A DNA stretch of 37,574 nt from an uncultured Collinsella sp. (GTDB lineage: Bacteria; Actinomycetota; Coriobacteriia; Coriobacteriales; Coriobacteriaceae): assembly GCA_959604825.1 (NCBI GenBank), contig CAUHCN010000024.1:1-37574 (forward strand). The letters run 5' to 3'. The stretch's first letter is position 1; every line of letters starts with the position of its first letter. The position numbers and the translations under genes are program-made. A model generated the notes under the pieces. The model worked only from the letters and a program-made list of their open reading frames with translations, did not search any database and was not told where the DNA came from. This document shows positions 14,986 through 23,181 of the stretch, one piece after another.

Positions 14986-15042
14986 AGCGACCTTTCTTGT
15001 TATGGGCAGAACGCACAAGCGTCCAAATTACATACGAGCGAA

Positions 15043-15048
15043 ATTATA
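15043..15048 (-). promoter_or_regulatory. -10 element of the efp operon promoter
   Basis: A perfect TATAAT on the minus strand lies about 60 bases before the efp start and directly after the pepQ terminator. The -35 region is poor (GCTGCA at 17 bases spacing), so only the -10 is clear. Confidence 0.5.
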
Positions 15049-15077
15049 CACTTGCAGACGGCGCCTGCAGCGAGCGC

Positions 15078-15125
15078 ATAAAAAGAGAACGCGGGGCGTC
15101 CGAATTGCTCCGGAGGCCCCGCCCC
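15078..15125 (-). terminator. Terminator after pepQ
   Basis: On the minus strand a GC-rich stem GCGGGGC...GCCCCGC with an inner TCCG/CGGA pairing is followed by GTTCTCTTTTTATG. It separates the aminopeptidase from the efp promoter. Confidence 0.7.
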
Positions 15126-15145
15126 AAACTATCTACCGAAGTAGA

Positions 15146-16276
15146 CTAGCAATCGATGACGTGAAGGTCATGCGGCGTCTTGGTGAAGGGCTCGTAGCCG
15201 TTCTCGGTGACCACGCCGTAGTCCTCCAGGCGCACACCGCCCACGCCGGGCAGGTAGACGCCGGGCTCCATGGTGATAACCGAGCCGACCTCGATGATAT
15301 TCTTGCTGCGGTTGAAGTTGGGCAGCTCGTGGATGTCAATGCCCACGCCGTGGCCCAGACCATGGTTGTAGTAATCGCCATAGCCGGCATCGCCAATGAT
15401 CTTCTTGGAAAGCTTGAAAATGTCGTTGCCCTCGACGCCCGGATGGATGGCGGCGACGCACTCCTCGTGCGCACGGCGCACGAGCGCGTACAAGTCGAGC
15501 TGCTCCTGCGTGGGCTCGCCCATCACGACGGTACGAGTCATGTCGGAGCGGTAGTCGCAATAGCCCGCGCCATAATCCATGAGAACGAAGTCGCCCTTCT
15601 CGATCACGCGGTCGCTCGGGACGGCATGCGGGTTGGCGGTGTTGGGGCCGCTCGCCACGATGGAGCCGAAGGCCAGGCTGTCGGCGCCGTTGGCGAACAT
15701 AAAGTTCTCGAGCTCGTTGCGAACCTGCTTCTCGGTCATACCGGGCTTAATATAGCCGAGCATGTGCTGGAAGGCGGCGTCGGTAATCGACTGCGCATGG
15801 CGCATGAGCTCGATCTCCTCGGCGTCCTTGATGGCGCGCATCTTGCGAATGTCGTCATGCATCAGCGGCAGCATGCAGGCGACGGAACGATCCTCAAGGC
15901 CACGCTGGATACCCTGGTAGAAGTTGATCTGCATGTCGTCCTCGACAGCGCAGACACGGCACTTGTTAGCCGCGATCTTGCCGGCGACCCAACCGGGGAT
16001 GGTGCCCTCGTCCATGTCGTAGACCCAGGGGCTGCCGGCGGACGTGTTCTCCTCAAAGCTGTTGAGATAGCGTGAGTCGGTATGGAACAGGCACTGGTCG
16101 GCCGTAATAAATGCAGCGTGCGGGAACTCGAAGGTGTAGTCGAAGACGCCCTTCACGCCCGTGAGCCAACGAAGGTTGGCCTCGTCGCGCACGACGATAG
16201 CGTCGTAGCCGCGCTCAGCCATCAGGGCACGGACACGCTCGATACGACCGGCAGGACCGGCAGCAAACTCAGACAT
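15146..16276 (-). CDS. pepQ: Xaa-Pro peptidase, M24 family
   Basis: This 376-residue metallopeptidase would cleave Xaa-Pro bonds in peptides in the cytoplasm. The N-terminal creatinase-like domain (about 1-125) includes RYDAIVV-type segments such as RGYDAIVVRDEANLRWLTG. The M24 pita-bread domain shows the dimetal ligands in order: LMDYGAGYCDYRSDMTRT with two Asp, GLGHGVGIDIHE with His, TMEPGVYL with Glu and GVRLEDYG with Glu. The start at 16276 has AAAGGAA at proper spacing. It lies between aroB-like and efp, the position pepQ has in the actinobacterial cluster. Whether it acts as aminopeptidase P or as dipeptidase cannot be told; the symbol is assigned by synteny. Confidence 0.9.
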   Translation of the reverse strand: MSEFAAGPAGRIERVRALMAERGYDAIVVRDEANLRWLTGVKGVFDYTFEFPHAAFITADQCLFHTDSRYLNSFEENTSAGSPWVYDMDEGTIPGWVAGKIAANKCRVCAVEDDMQINFYQGIQRGLEDRSVACMLPLMHDDIRKMRAIKDAEEIELMRHAQSITDAAFQHMLGYIKPGMTEKQVRNELENFMFANGADSLAFGSIVASGPNTANPHAVPSDRVIEKGDFVLMDYGAGYCDYRSDMTRTVVMGEPTQEQLDLYALVRRAHEECVAAIHPGVEGNDIFKLSKKIIGDAGYGDYYNHGLGHGVGIDIHELPNFNRSKNIIEVGSVITMEPGVYLPGVGGVRLEDYGVVTENGYEPFTKTPHDLHVIDC

Positions 16277-16332
16277 GCAGATTCCTTTCTTATTGTCCTC
16301 ATAAAAGCGGGACGGGCCTCGATCGAAAGATG

Positions 16333-16348
16333 GAATCGCGCGCGATTC
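16333..16348. promoter_or_regulatory. Perfect 16-bp palindrome upstream of pepQ
   Basis: GAATCGCGCGCGATTC is perfectly self-complementary and lies about 57 bases upstream of the pepQ start in the gap after aroB-like. It could be an operator. It is GC-rich and lacks a T-tract, so it is not a terminator. Confidence 0.35.
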
Positions 16349-16408
16349 GCAACCGATTGGAAACCCGCCCCTCAACATGATACGAAAGACGATGTATGTC
16401 AATAAATC

Positions 16409-17518
16409 CTAGAGAAGTTCTTTGCGAGAAGCCAAGTATGCGTGAGCATGGCGGTCGAGAACCTCGTCCTCAACGCTCGTTAGACGAATGGCGCCGAGCG
16501 CCGCGGGCAGCGGCAACATGCTGCGGTTCGAGCGAACAAACTGCTGCCTGCGGAACTCCTCGATATATGCGGCAGGCTCCAGATCGAAGGCAAGCTCCTC
16601 GATACCAAAGTCCTCCAGGCAGTCATCGACCTCAAAGACGTAATCGATATCAAAGTCGCAGGCATCATGTGCTAGGCGCGCCTCAAAGCGCATCCCCTCG
16701 GACAGCAGCTGGTAGGCAGGAACCTGCACCGCGGCCTTGCCCAGGCAGACGCGCAGAGTACGCTCCCCCGTCTTGCCAAAGTCTAGAGCGTGGCGGGCGC
16801 TGGGATTCGTAGCCATCAGTACGTCCTTACGGGCAGTCTGAGACCACTGAACGGCATTGACGAGCGCGACCTCCTCGCCCGCGAGAATCTCGGGGACGGT
16901 CTCGGTAAACTGATTCCAGCGGGACTTGCTGCTCGAAAGCATGGTGCCAACAAGTACCACATAGCCAAGTTTGAGGTCATCGGGGTCCGCCTCGCGAACA
17001 AGATCAAGGTCACACACGACCAACCCCGGCTCGGGACGGAACGCGATAGCGGGAAGCGCATTCGCCGACGAGGCAACGAGCGGCCTCATGGTCGTCGCGA
17101 CCGTGAGCATGGCGTCAAACGTCGTCGGCAGCAAGGCGCACTCGGTGCGACCGCACCACTGATTGGCACACCAGCAAACGACTGAGCAGGTCGCCGTGTC
17201 GCCGACAGCGACAACGAGATCATCGCAGGTAATGCCGTTAGCCGACAGCGCGCCAAAGATGGTATCGGCATCGACCAGCGTAGCACCGGCAGGCGAAACC
17301 TCGAGGACGAGCGGCGACACGGCAAAACCGGCGTCAACCAGTGCATGCTCGACAACCTCGCCAAAACGCTCGGATGTGGCGTCGTTCCAAACCACCATCG
17401 CACGCTTAGGCTTGCCCACAGCCGAGGCAAACATGCGCGACAGCTCCTCGAACGCCCCCAATCCGACGCGGACATCGACACTGCGGTTTTGGAAATTGAT
17501 AAGTTGACGGCGAATCAT
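16409..17518 (-). CDS. AroB-like protein with lost catalytic motifs
   Basis: This 369-residue protein has the length and fold landmarks of 3-dehydroquinate synthase. It has an N-terminal nucleotide-binding half with DDLVVAVGD (99-107) and LLPTTFDAML (129-138), and a C-terminal helical half. However, the key motifs have changed. The Gly-rich NAD motif GGGVxGDxxGF reads VGDTATCSVVC. The MAEVIK zinc-ligand helix reads GYVVLVG (185-191). The second ligand motif GHTFGHAIE reads GKTGERTLR (248-256). The HGEAV motif reads VPAYQLL. So the zinc-binding Glu and both His appear to be missing. The start at 17518 overlaps the aroK stop by four bases. It is probably not an active DHQ synthase; what it does instead is unknown. 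Confidence 0.72.
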   Translation of the reverse strand: MIRRQLINFQNRSVDVRVGLGAFEELSRMFASAVGKPKRAMVVWNDATSERFGEVVEHALVDAGFAVSPLVLEVSPAGATLVDADTIFGALSANGITCDDLVVAVGDTATCSVVCWCANQWCGRTECALLPTTFDAMLTVATTMRPLVASSANALPAIAFRPEPGLVVCDLDLVREADPDDLKLGYVVLVGTMLSSSKSRWNQFTETVPEILAGEEVALVNAVQWSQTARKDVLMATNPSARHALDFGKTGERTLRVCLGKAAVQVPAYQLLSEGMRFEARLAHDACDFDIDYVFEVDDCLEDFGIEELAFDLEPAAYIEEFRRQQFVRSNRSMLPLPAALGAIRLTSVEDEVLDRHAHAYLASRKELL

Positions 17519-18048
17519 AGCAGTCCACGCTCCAAAAGCATCTCGGCACAAAGGTAGGAAACGTCCTCGAAGGACTTGTTGCGAATATCAAGGGTAATAT
17601 CGGCCGCCTGGCGATACAGCGGACGGCGATGCTCAAACAAGCGCGCAGCGTGCTCGGGCGAGCGGAAATCGGGCCGGGTATCGGAGCGACGAATCTGGCG
17701 CAACGAGTCCTCAAAGTCGCCTTCGAGGTACACGCATGTACCCATCTCGTGCATCAGCTCAATGTTCACCGGCGTCTCGACGATGCCGCCTCCGCACGAT
17801 ACCAGCAGGCTGCGCTCGCTTTGAAGCGAACGGAGTGCCGAGGTCTCGAGCTCGCGAAAACGATCCTCGCCCTCGGTCTCAAATATCTCGGTCACCGACT
17901 TGCCGCATCGACGCACAACCAAGCGATCGGTATCGATGAATCGACGCTTGAACATAGTGCCCACATTGCGCGCAAGCGTCGACTTGCCCGCGCCCAAAAA
18001 GCCGATAAAGAAGATATGGTCGCAGCCGTGTTTGATGTGCTGGGACAT
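17515..18048 (-). CDS. aroK: Shikimate kinase
   Basis: This enzyme phosphorylates shikimate with ATP. The 177-residue protein is of family length. The P-loop is GFLGAGKST (17-25), followed by FIDTDRLV with the shikimate-binding Asp, RFRELE with the conserved Arg, CGGGIV (the glycine triplet near the substrate), and RRPLYRQAAD in the lid/C-terminal region. Unlike the adjacent AroB-like gene, its visible motifs look intact. It overlaps aroB-like by four bases and follows the HAD gene by eight. aroE and aroC, which usually lie upstream in this actinobacterial cluster, are not here. A role as a kinase for another small substrate is possible if the shikimate pathway is broken. Confidence 0.85.
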   Translation of the reverse strand: MSQHIKHGCDHIFFIGFLGAGKSTLARNVGTMFKRRFIDTDRLVVRRCGKSVTEIFETEGEDRFRELETSALRSLQSERSLLVSCGGGIVETPVNIELMHEMGTCVYLEGDFEDSLRQIRRSDTRPDFRSPEHAARLFEHRRPLYRQAADITLDIRNKSFEDVSYLCAEMLLERGLL

Positions 18049-18056
18049 GGCGAAAC

Positions 18057-18554
18057 CTATTCCTCGCAGGGAAGGTCGCGCAGGGCCCGGCGCTCAAAGA
18101 TACGGAAGATCTGCGTGTACCACAGGTCCTGGGTTGCCTGCGGCTTGACCAGAATGGTGTCAACGCCGGCAAAGTTACCGCTCCACACGTCAGTGTAGAG
18201 CTGATCACCGATCAGTACCGCCTCGTCGGCCGTGGCGCCGAGGCGCTGAAGACCCGCCTTGAGGGCAAACGGCGCCGGCTTCATGGCGTGGCTAATGGCC
18301 TCGAGTCCCAGCTCGCGTGCAGAGCTCATGACCTGGTCGCGATGCCAGTTGTTGGACACCATGCACAGCTTAAAGCCTTTGGCGCGGGCGGCGTCAAGCC
18401 AAGCGGAAACCGCGGCGGGAACCTGCTCGGTGTCGCGCGGCACCAGGGTGTTATCGCGATCGAGCAGAATGGCGCGTTTGCCGTCGGCCCACAGGGTATC
18501 AAGGTCGATGCGATCGACCGAGGCAACGTATCGTTTGGGGCTAAAAATCCTCAT
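18057..18554 (-). CDS. YqeG family HAD-IIIA phosphatase
   Basis: This 165-residue HAD-superfamily protein has the nucleophile motif LLDRDNTLVP (D32 and D34), then MVSNNW (motif II), MKPAP with the conserved Lys (motif III) and LIGDQLYTDV (motif IV). This set matches the YqeG branch, whose substrate is not firmly known; phosphatidylglycerophosphate phosphatase activity is described for related plant and cyanobacterial proteins. The start at 18554 directly follows the mltG stop; only a weak GGA lies upstream, suggesting coupled translation. In Bacillus yqeG lies beside aroE, so its place here next to shikimate genes may reflect an old association. Confidence 0.85.
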   Translation of the reverse strand: MRIFSPKRYVASVDRIDLDTLWADGKRAILLDRDNTLVPRDTEQVPAAVSAWLDAARAKGFKLCMVSNNWHRDQVMSSARELGLEAISHAMKPAPFALKAGLQRLGATADEAVLIGDQLYTDVWSGNFAGVDTILVKPQATQDLWYTQIFRIFERRALRDLPCEE

Positions 18555-18555
18555 G

Positions 18556-19941
18556 CTAATTCCAAGACTGTTGATGCTCTTCGTAGGTTTGCGAGAAGTA
18601 CTCCTCGTCCTGTGTAATGTAGAAATACAGGTCATCGGAGTCGGTCGGCTCAAGGGTGGCCTTGAGCGCCTCGAGCGACGGAGAGCAGATGGGCGTGGGC
18701 GGCAGGCCCTCGTGCTTATAGGTGTTATACGGGCTATCGCTCTGCAGGTCGTCGGCGGCAACCTCGCCGCCGGTGACATACATCATGGTCGCATCGCTGT
18801 TGAGATAACGCAGACCGTCGAGCTTGCCGGCAAGGCGGTTGTAAAAAACCGAGGCCACGTGCGCACGTTGATCGGCGTTGAGGCCCTCGCGCTCAACAAT
18901 AGAGGCCAAGTTGACGATGTCGTAGTCGGACATCTCCACACCGTAGCGTTCCTTGATCTTCGCCTCGCAGCTCGCAAAGTCAAGCGACTTGTACTCGGTC
19001 TTAAACTGATCGAGCATGGCGCGAATCACATCATCGGCCGTCGGCGAATCGCCCAGCGAATAGGTCTTGGGGAACAAGAAGCCCTCGAGCGAATCATTGG
19101 CCGCGCCCCTAAGGAAGCTATAGTCGTCCACGTAGTTGGAGGCCTTGGCCTGGTTGAGGAAGTCTTCCTTAGAGATGCTATTGTAGACCTGGGCCACACG
19201 GTCGGCGACTTGATCGACCGTCAAGCCCTCGGGAATCGTCAGCGCATTGGAGCCAGCGTTGGGGCCTTCCATGAGTTGCTGAACCACCTTAGTCGCGTCC
19301 ATGAGCGTGGTGAACGAATAAGTACCAGGCTTGAGCGACATATCGGCGTTGAGCTTTTTCACCGCCGCATAGTAATCCTTGGGATTTTCGACGATATGGT
19401 TCTCAGAGAGAATCGAGGCGATCGTATCGCCCGAAGCACCGTCAGGAATGGTCACCGTAACCTGCTGACCAGCCGTGACCTTCGAATCCTCACCGACAAA
19501 GAAGCCCTTGACGGCCGGCACGACAAAGAAAACGATCGCGACAAGCGCTAGCACGGCGGCGACGACGCCGATAATCATAGGCACCGGGGAGCTTTTCTTT
19601 TGGGCACCGCGACGAGCATGCGTGTTGTAGCTCGATCGCGTGGCCGGAGCAACGCCGTGCGAACCGCGAGCGTGATGCGAATGCGATTGGGGGGCCTGTG
19701 CTCGCTGGGTAGGTGCCTGCTGCTTAAAGCGGGTACCGCCTGCAGGCTGGGCCGTACGAGCAGTGGGCTGTCGAACCGTCCGCTGAGCAGGTTGAGCCAA
19801 ACGAGAGGAGGACTGCACCGGGCGCGCGGCAGGCTGAGCTGCGCGCTGCGTCGGCTGTGCCGGACGCTGGCCAGGCTGGGCAGGGCGCGGCACAGGCTGA
19901 CGTGTACGAATCGGCTGGCGCGGATCGGAAGCGCTAGGCAT
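18556..19941 (-). CDS. mltG: Endolytic murein transglycosylase MltG (YceG-like)
   Basis: MltG cleaves nascent peptidoglycan strands and is anchored in the cytoplasmic membrane. The 461-residue protein begins with about 115 residues rich in Pro, Gln, Arg and Ala with repeats such as RPAQP, a cytoplasmic tail not present in E. coli MltG. One membrane segment follows (about 121-142). Outside it lies a LysM-like region with VTVTIPDGASGDTIASIL, then the YceG domain with LEGFLFPKTY (285-294) and the catalytic Glu in ASIVEREG (E350). PICSPSLEALKA closes the domain. The start at 19941 has GAGGAGG six bases upstream and overlaps the end of ruvX by eight bases. Position after ruvX is typical for Actinobacteria. 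Confidence 0.93.
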   Translation of the reverse strand: MPSASDPRQPIRTRQPVPRPAQPGQRPAQPTQRAAQPAARPVQSSSRLAQPAQRTVRQPTARTAQPAGGTRFKQQAPTQRAQAPQSHSHHARGSHGVAPATRSSYNTHARRGAQKKSSPVPMIIGVVAAVLALVAIVFFVVPAVKGFFVGEDSKVTAGQQVTVTIPDGASGDTIASILSENHIVENPKDYYAAVKKLNADMSLKPGTYSFTTLMDATKVVQQLMEGPNAGSNALTIPEGLTVDQVADRVAQVYNSISKEDFLNQAKASNYVDDYSFLRGAANDSLEGFLFPKTYSLGDSPTADDVIRAMLDQFKTEYKSLDFASCEAKIKERYGVEMSDYDIVNLASIVEREGLNADQRAHVASVFYNRLAGKLDGLRYLNSDATMMYVTGGEVAADDLQSDSPYNTYKHEGLPPTPICSPSLEALKATLEPTDSDDLYFYITQDEEYFSQTYEEHQQSWN

Positions 19942-20362
19942 GCGAGACCTCCTCGTTTTTACGATCAAGCCATGTCTGCAAAAACAGGCTGGCGGCGATC
20001 ATGTCAATCTTGCCTCTCATCTGTTTTTCGTTGAGGCCCTGCTCGCGCAGGATGCGTTTGGCCTCTTGCGAGGACAAGCGCTCGTCCTCAAACTCCAGCG
20101 GAAGTTCGAGCTTGTCGGCAATCTTTTGGGCCACGGCGGCAACGCGCTCGGCCTGGGGGCCGGGCTCACCGGCCATGGTCAAGGGACGTCCGCTTACCAG
20201 GATATCGGGCTCATAGTCCTCGACCAGGTAGCGAAACGTCTTGGCCATACCGGTGACCTCGGCAGCCGGAAGCACCTTGACAGGCATCGCCATCTTGCCA
20301 TCACGGCTCGAGACGGCAATACCGATCCTGGTCTCCCCTATGTCCAGCGCGAGCGCGACCAC
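19934..20362 (-). CDS. ruvX: RuvX/YqgF family RNase H-like nuclease
   Basis: This 142-residue RNase H-fold protein belongs to the YqgF family, linked to 16S rRNA 5' end maturation and proposed Holliday junction resolution. The first acidic residue is in LALDIGETRIGIAVS, the second region is FEDERLSSQEA, and the last acidic position is DMIAASLFLQTWLD. The start is GTG at 20362, nine bases after the alaS stop; a weak AAGAAG lies upstream. Its end overlaps mltG by eight bases. Confidence 0.92.
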   Translation of the reverse strand: MVALALDIGETRIGIAVSSRDGKMAMPVKVLPAAEVTGMAKTFRYLVEDYEPDILVSGRPLTMAGEPGPQAERVAAVAQKIADKLELPLEFEDERLSSQEAKRILREQGLNEKQMRGKIDMIAASLFLQTWLDRKNEEVSHA

Positions 20363-20371
20363 AGCGACTTC

Positions 20372-23029
20372 TTAGGCGCCGAGCGCGGTCTTAGCGGCCG
20401 CGAGGGCATCGGCAATACCGGCGGCGTTCTTGCCACCGGCCTGGGCCATGTTGGGACGGCCGCCACCGCGACCATCGACCAGGCCCGCGATCTGCTTGAT
20501 CACGTTGCCGGCGTGGAAACCGGCCTTCACGGCGTCATCGGAACCGGCGGCGAGCAGCGCAGGCGTGCCCTTCTCGGTCACGCTGGCGACGACGCAGGCG
20601 ACAGGGCCGGCGACCTTCTGGTGCACGGTATCCCAGACGTTGCGCAGGTCAGCAGCCTCAAGGCCCTGGAGCTCAGCGACAACGAGCTTGTAACCGTTCA
20701 GCTCGACAGCGCCGTCGATGGCGCCGGAAATGGCATCGGAGGAGCCACCGGTCAGAGCCTTCTTGAGCTTATTGGACGTCTCGCGCAGGTCGGCCTGCAG
20801 GTTCTCCACGCGAGCGGGAACCTCGTCCGCGCGGCACTTGAGCGCAGCGGCAGCGGCGTCAACAAGTGCCAGGCGGTCGGCCATGTAATCGAGAGCGCCC
20901 TTAGAGGTCACGGCCTCGATACGACGGACGTTCGAGCCCGTAGAGGACTCGGTAATGATCTTGAACAGGCCGATCTCGGCGGTATTGGCGGCATGGGTGC
21001 CACCGCAGAGCTCGCGGGAGAACGGCTGGTCCTCGGCGCCCACGGAAACGACGCGGACGACGTCGCCGTACTTCTCGCCAAACAGGGCAACAGCACCGGC
21101 GGCCTTGGCCTCATCGATGCCCATAACGCGGGTCACAACCGGCTTGGAAGCGAAGATCTGCTGGTTGACCAGGTCCTCGACAGCCTTGAGCTGCTCGGAA
21201 GACAGAGCCTCGAAGTGCGTGAAGTCAAAGCGCAGGTGCTCGGGCGTCACCAGCGAGCCGGCCTGGGAGACATGCTCGCCCAGAACCTGCTTAAGCGCAG
21301 CGTCGAGAAGGTGGGTGGCGGTGTGATTGCGGCGCAGGAAGCCACGGCGCTCGGCGTCGAGCGCGGCGGTCACGGTAGCACCGACGGTCAGCGTGCCCTC
21401 GGCAACGTGCGCGACGTGAGCATACAGGCCGTTGTGGTTCTTGGTGTCGGCAACGGCCAGAACAACGCCCTCGGCGGAAAGCTTGCCGGCATCGCCCTGC
21501 TGGCCACCCATCTCGGCATAGAACGGGGTGCGGTCGAGCACGACCTCAACATCCTCGCCGGCAGCAGCGGACTCGACGGACTCGCCGTTGCGCACGATGG
21601 CGACAACCTTGGCGCCCTCGATGGCGTCGTTGTCATAGCCGTCGAACTCGGTCGCGGCAACCTTGTCGGAAAGCTCGACCCACACGTCGTTAAAGCTACC
21701 CCAGGCATCGCCCTTAGCGTTGGCGCGGGCACGGGCCTTCTGGTCCTCCATGCAAGCGGTAAAGCCATCCATGTCGACGTCGTGACCGGCGGTGCCGGCG
21801 ATCTCGACAGTCAGGTCAATGGGGAAACCAAAGGTGTCGTGAAGCTTAAAGGCAACATCGCCCGGAAGGACAGCGCCGTCGGCGAGCGCGGCCAGGGCCT
21901 CGTCCAGGTAAACGCGGCCGTTGTCGAGCGTCGTTGAGAAACGCTCCTCCTCGGAGGCGACGATGCCCTTAACGAGCGCGACGTTCTTGAGCAGCTCGGG
22001 ATAAGCCTCGCCCATCTGAGCGTTGACCTCGTCGATAAACTTGGTCAGGAAGGCGCCCTCGATACCCAGCAGACGACCGTGGAACACGGCACGACGGAGC
22101 AGGCGGCGCAGGACGTACTCGCGACCCTCGTTGCCGGGCAGGATGCCGTCGGAGATCATAAAGTCGACGGCACGGGAGTGGTCGGCGATGATGCGCAGGG
22201 AGCGGCTGGCACCGGAGTAATCGTCGGCGTCATAGGTCTTGCCGCTGATCTTCTCACCGAGCTTGATGAGGTGCTGCATCAGATCGCCGTCGTAGTTAGC
22301 GGTCTTGTGCTGCATGATAGCGGCCATGCGCTCCAGACCCATGCCCGTATCGAGGTTGCGGTGCGGCAGCTCCGGCATGGAGCCGTCCTCCTGGCGGTCG
22401 TACTGGGTAAACACGAGGTTCCAGAACTCAAGGAAGCGGTCGCAGTCGCAGCCAGGCTTGCAGTCGGGGCTGCCGCAACCGACCTCCTCGCCCATGTCAA
22501 AGTAGATCTCGGAGCACGGACCGCAGGGGCCGGTGGGGCCAGCGGCCCAGAAGTTGTCGTCCTCGCCCAGGCGGGAGATGTGATCCTCGGCAACGCCCAG
22601 AGAGCGCCACACGTCGTGGGTCTCGTCGTCTTCGGTAAAGACGGTGAAGTACAGGCGGTCGAGCGGCAGCTTGAACTCCTTGGTGATGAGCTCAAAGGCC
22701 CAAGCGCAGGCCTGCTGCTTGGAGACGCCGCCAAAGGAGAAGTCGCCGAGCATCTCAAAGAAGGACAGGTGACGGCCGTCCTCACCGATGCAATCGATGT
22801 CGTTGGTGCGGACGCACTTCTGGCAGGAGATCGCGCCGATCTCCTTCATGGTCTTCTTGCCCTGGTAGTACTCCTTAAACTGATTCATGCCGGCGTTGGC
22901 AAGCAGCAGCGAAGGATCGTCGGGGACGAGGGACGAAGAAGGGTAGAGCTTAAGACCGCGCTCCTCAAAGAAATTGAGGAACTTAGAGCGGATCTCGGCC
23001 GTAGTCATTGACGGGTAGTCAGCACTCAT
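20372..23029 (-). CDS. alaS: Alanyl-tRNA synthetase
   Basis: AlaRS charges tRNA-Ala and edits mischarged Ser and Gly. The 885-residue protein is full length. The class II catalytic core includes FLNFFEERGLKLYPSSSLVP, NAGMNQFK and GRHLSFFEMLGDFSFG. An anticodon-independent tRNA-recognition domain follows. The editing domain shows zinc ligands HTATH (H569, H573) and CGGTH (C675, H679). The C-terminal C-Ala domain ends with GRGGGRPNMAQAGG. A Cys-rich stretch near 185-196 (CGSPDCKPGCDCD) is typical of AlaRS of many bacteria. The start at 23029 has GAGGAGA at eight bases; a second ATG at 23011 is possible. A good promoter precedes it. It heads the operon with ruvX and mltG. Confidence 0.97.
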   Translation of the reverse strand: MSADYPSMTTAEIRSKFLNFFEERGLKLYPSSSLVPDDPSLLLANAGMNQFKEYYQGKKTMKEIGAISCQKCVRTNDIDCIGEDGRHLSFFEMLGDFSFGGVSKQQACAWAFELITKEFKLPLDRLYFTVFTEDDETHDVWRSLGVAEDHISRLGEDDNFWAAGPTGPCGPCSEIYFDMGEEVGCGSPDCKPGCDCDRFLEFWNLVFTQYDRQEDGSMPELPHRNLDTGMGLERMAAIMQHKTANYDGDLMQHLIKLGEKISGKTYDADDYSGASRSLRIIADHSRAVDFMISDGILPGNEGREYVLRRLLRRAVFHGRLLGIEGAFLTKFIDEVNAQMGEAYPELLKNVALVKGIVASEEERFSTTLDNGRVYLDEALAALADGAVLPGDVAFKLHDTFGFPIDLTVEIAGTAGHDVDMDGFTACMEDQKARARANAKGDAWGSFNDVWVELSDKVAATEFDGYDNDAIEGAKVVAIVRNGESVESAAAGEDVEVVLDRTPFYAEMGGQQGDAGKLSAEGVVLAVADTKNHNGLYAHVAHVAEGTLTVGATVTAALDAERRGFLRRNHTATHLLDAALKQVLGEHVSQAGSLVTPEHLRFDFTHFEALSSEQLKAVEDLVNQQIFASKPVVTRVMGIDEAKAAGAVALFGEKYGDVVRVVSVGAEDQPFSRELCGGTHAANTAEIGLFKIITESSTGSNVRRIEAVTSKGALDYMADRLALVDAAAAALKCRADEVPARVENLQADLRETSNKLKKALTGGSSDAISGAIDGAVELNGYKLVVAELQGLEAADLRNVWDTVHQKVAGPVACVVASVTEKGTPALLAAGSDDAVKAGFHAGNVIKQIAGLVDGRGGGRPNMAQAGGKNAAGIADALAAAKTALGA

Positions 23030-23075
23030 AGAGGGAATCTCCTCGGTTTCACATCGAAACAGTTCAAACGTAACG

Positions 23076-23103
23076 ATATTACCATCCCACCGCGCAAGTG
23101 CAA
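23076..23103 (-). promoter_or_regulatory. Promoter of the alaS operon
   Basis: On the minus strand TTGCAC (23103-23098) and TAATAT (23081-23076) are 16 bases apart, about 47 bases before the alaS start. The -35 overlaps the T-tract of the preceding terminator. Confidence 0.65.
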
Positions 23104-23131
23104 AAAAGAGGGCCGGCACAATGCCGGCCCT
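23102..23131 (-). terminator. Intrinsic terminator of the AI-2E permease gene
   Basis: A perfect 10-bp stem AGGGCCGGCA / TGCCGGCCCT (23109-23118 with 23122-23131) with a 3-base loop is followed on the minus strand by CTTTTTTG. It separates the sigma-factor unit from alaS. Confidence 0.9.
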
Positions 23132-23181
23132 TCAGCGAAATTGCATGTTAGCGCGTATGAATGTTAACGCGAATTACCCCG

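Noticed and set aside
19741..19941. Tandem repeat or CRISPR-like pattern in the 5' end of mltG
   Set aside because: The repetition is at codon level for a Pro/Gln/Arg-rich tail, with irregular spacing and no constant repeat unit.
19940..21937. 665-codon plus-strand open frame opposite alaS and ruvX
   Set aside because: Same cause; alaS and ruvX have unmistakable motifs in the opposite frame.
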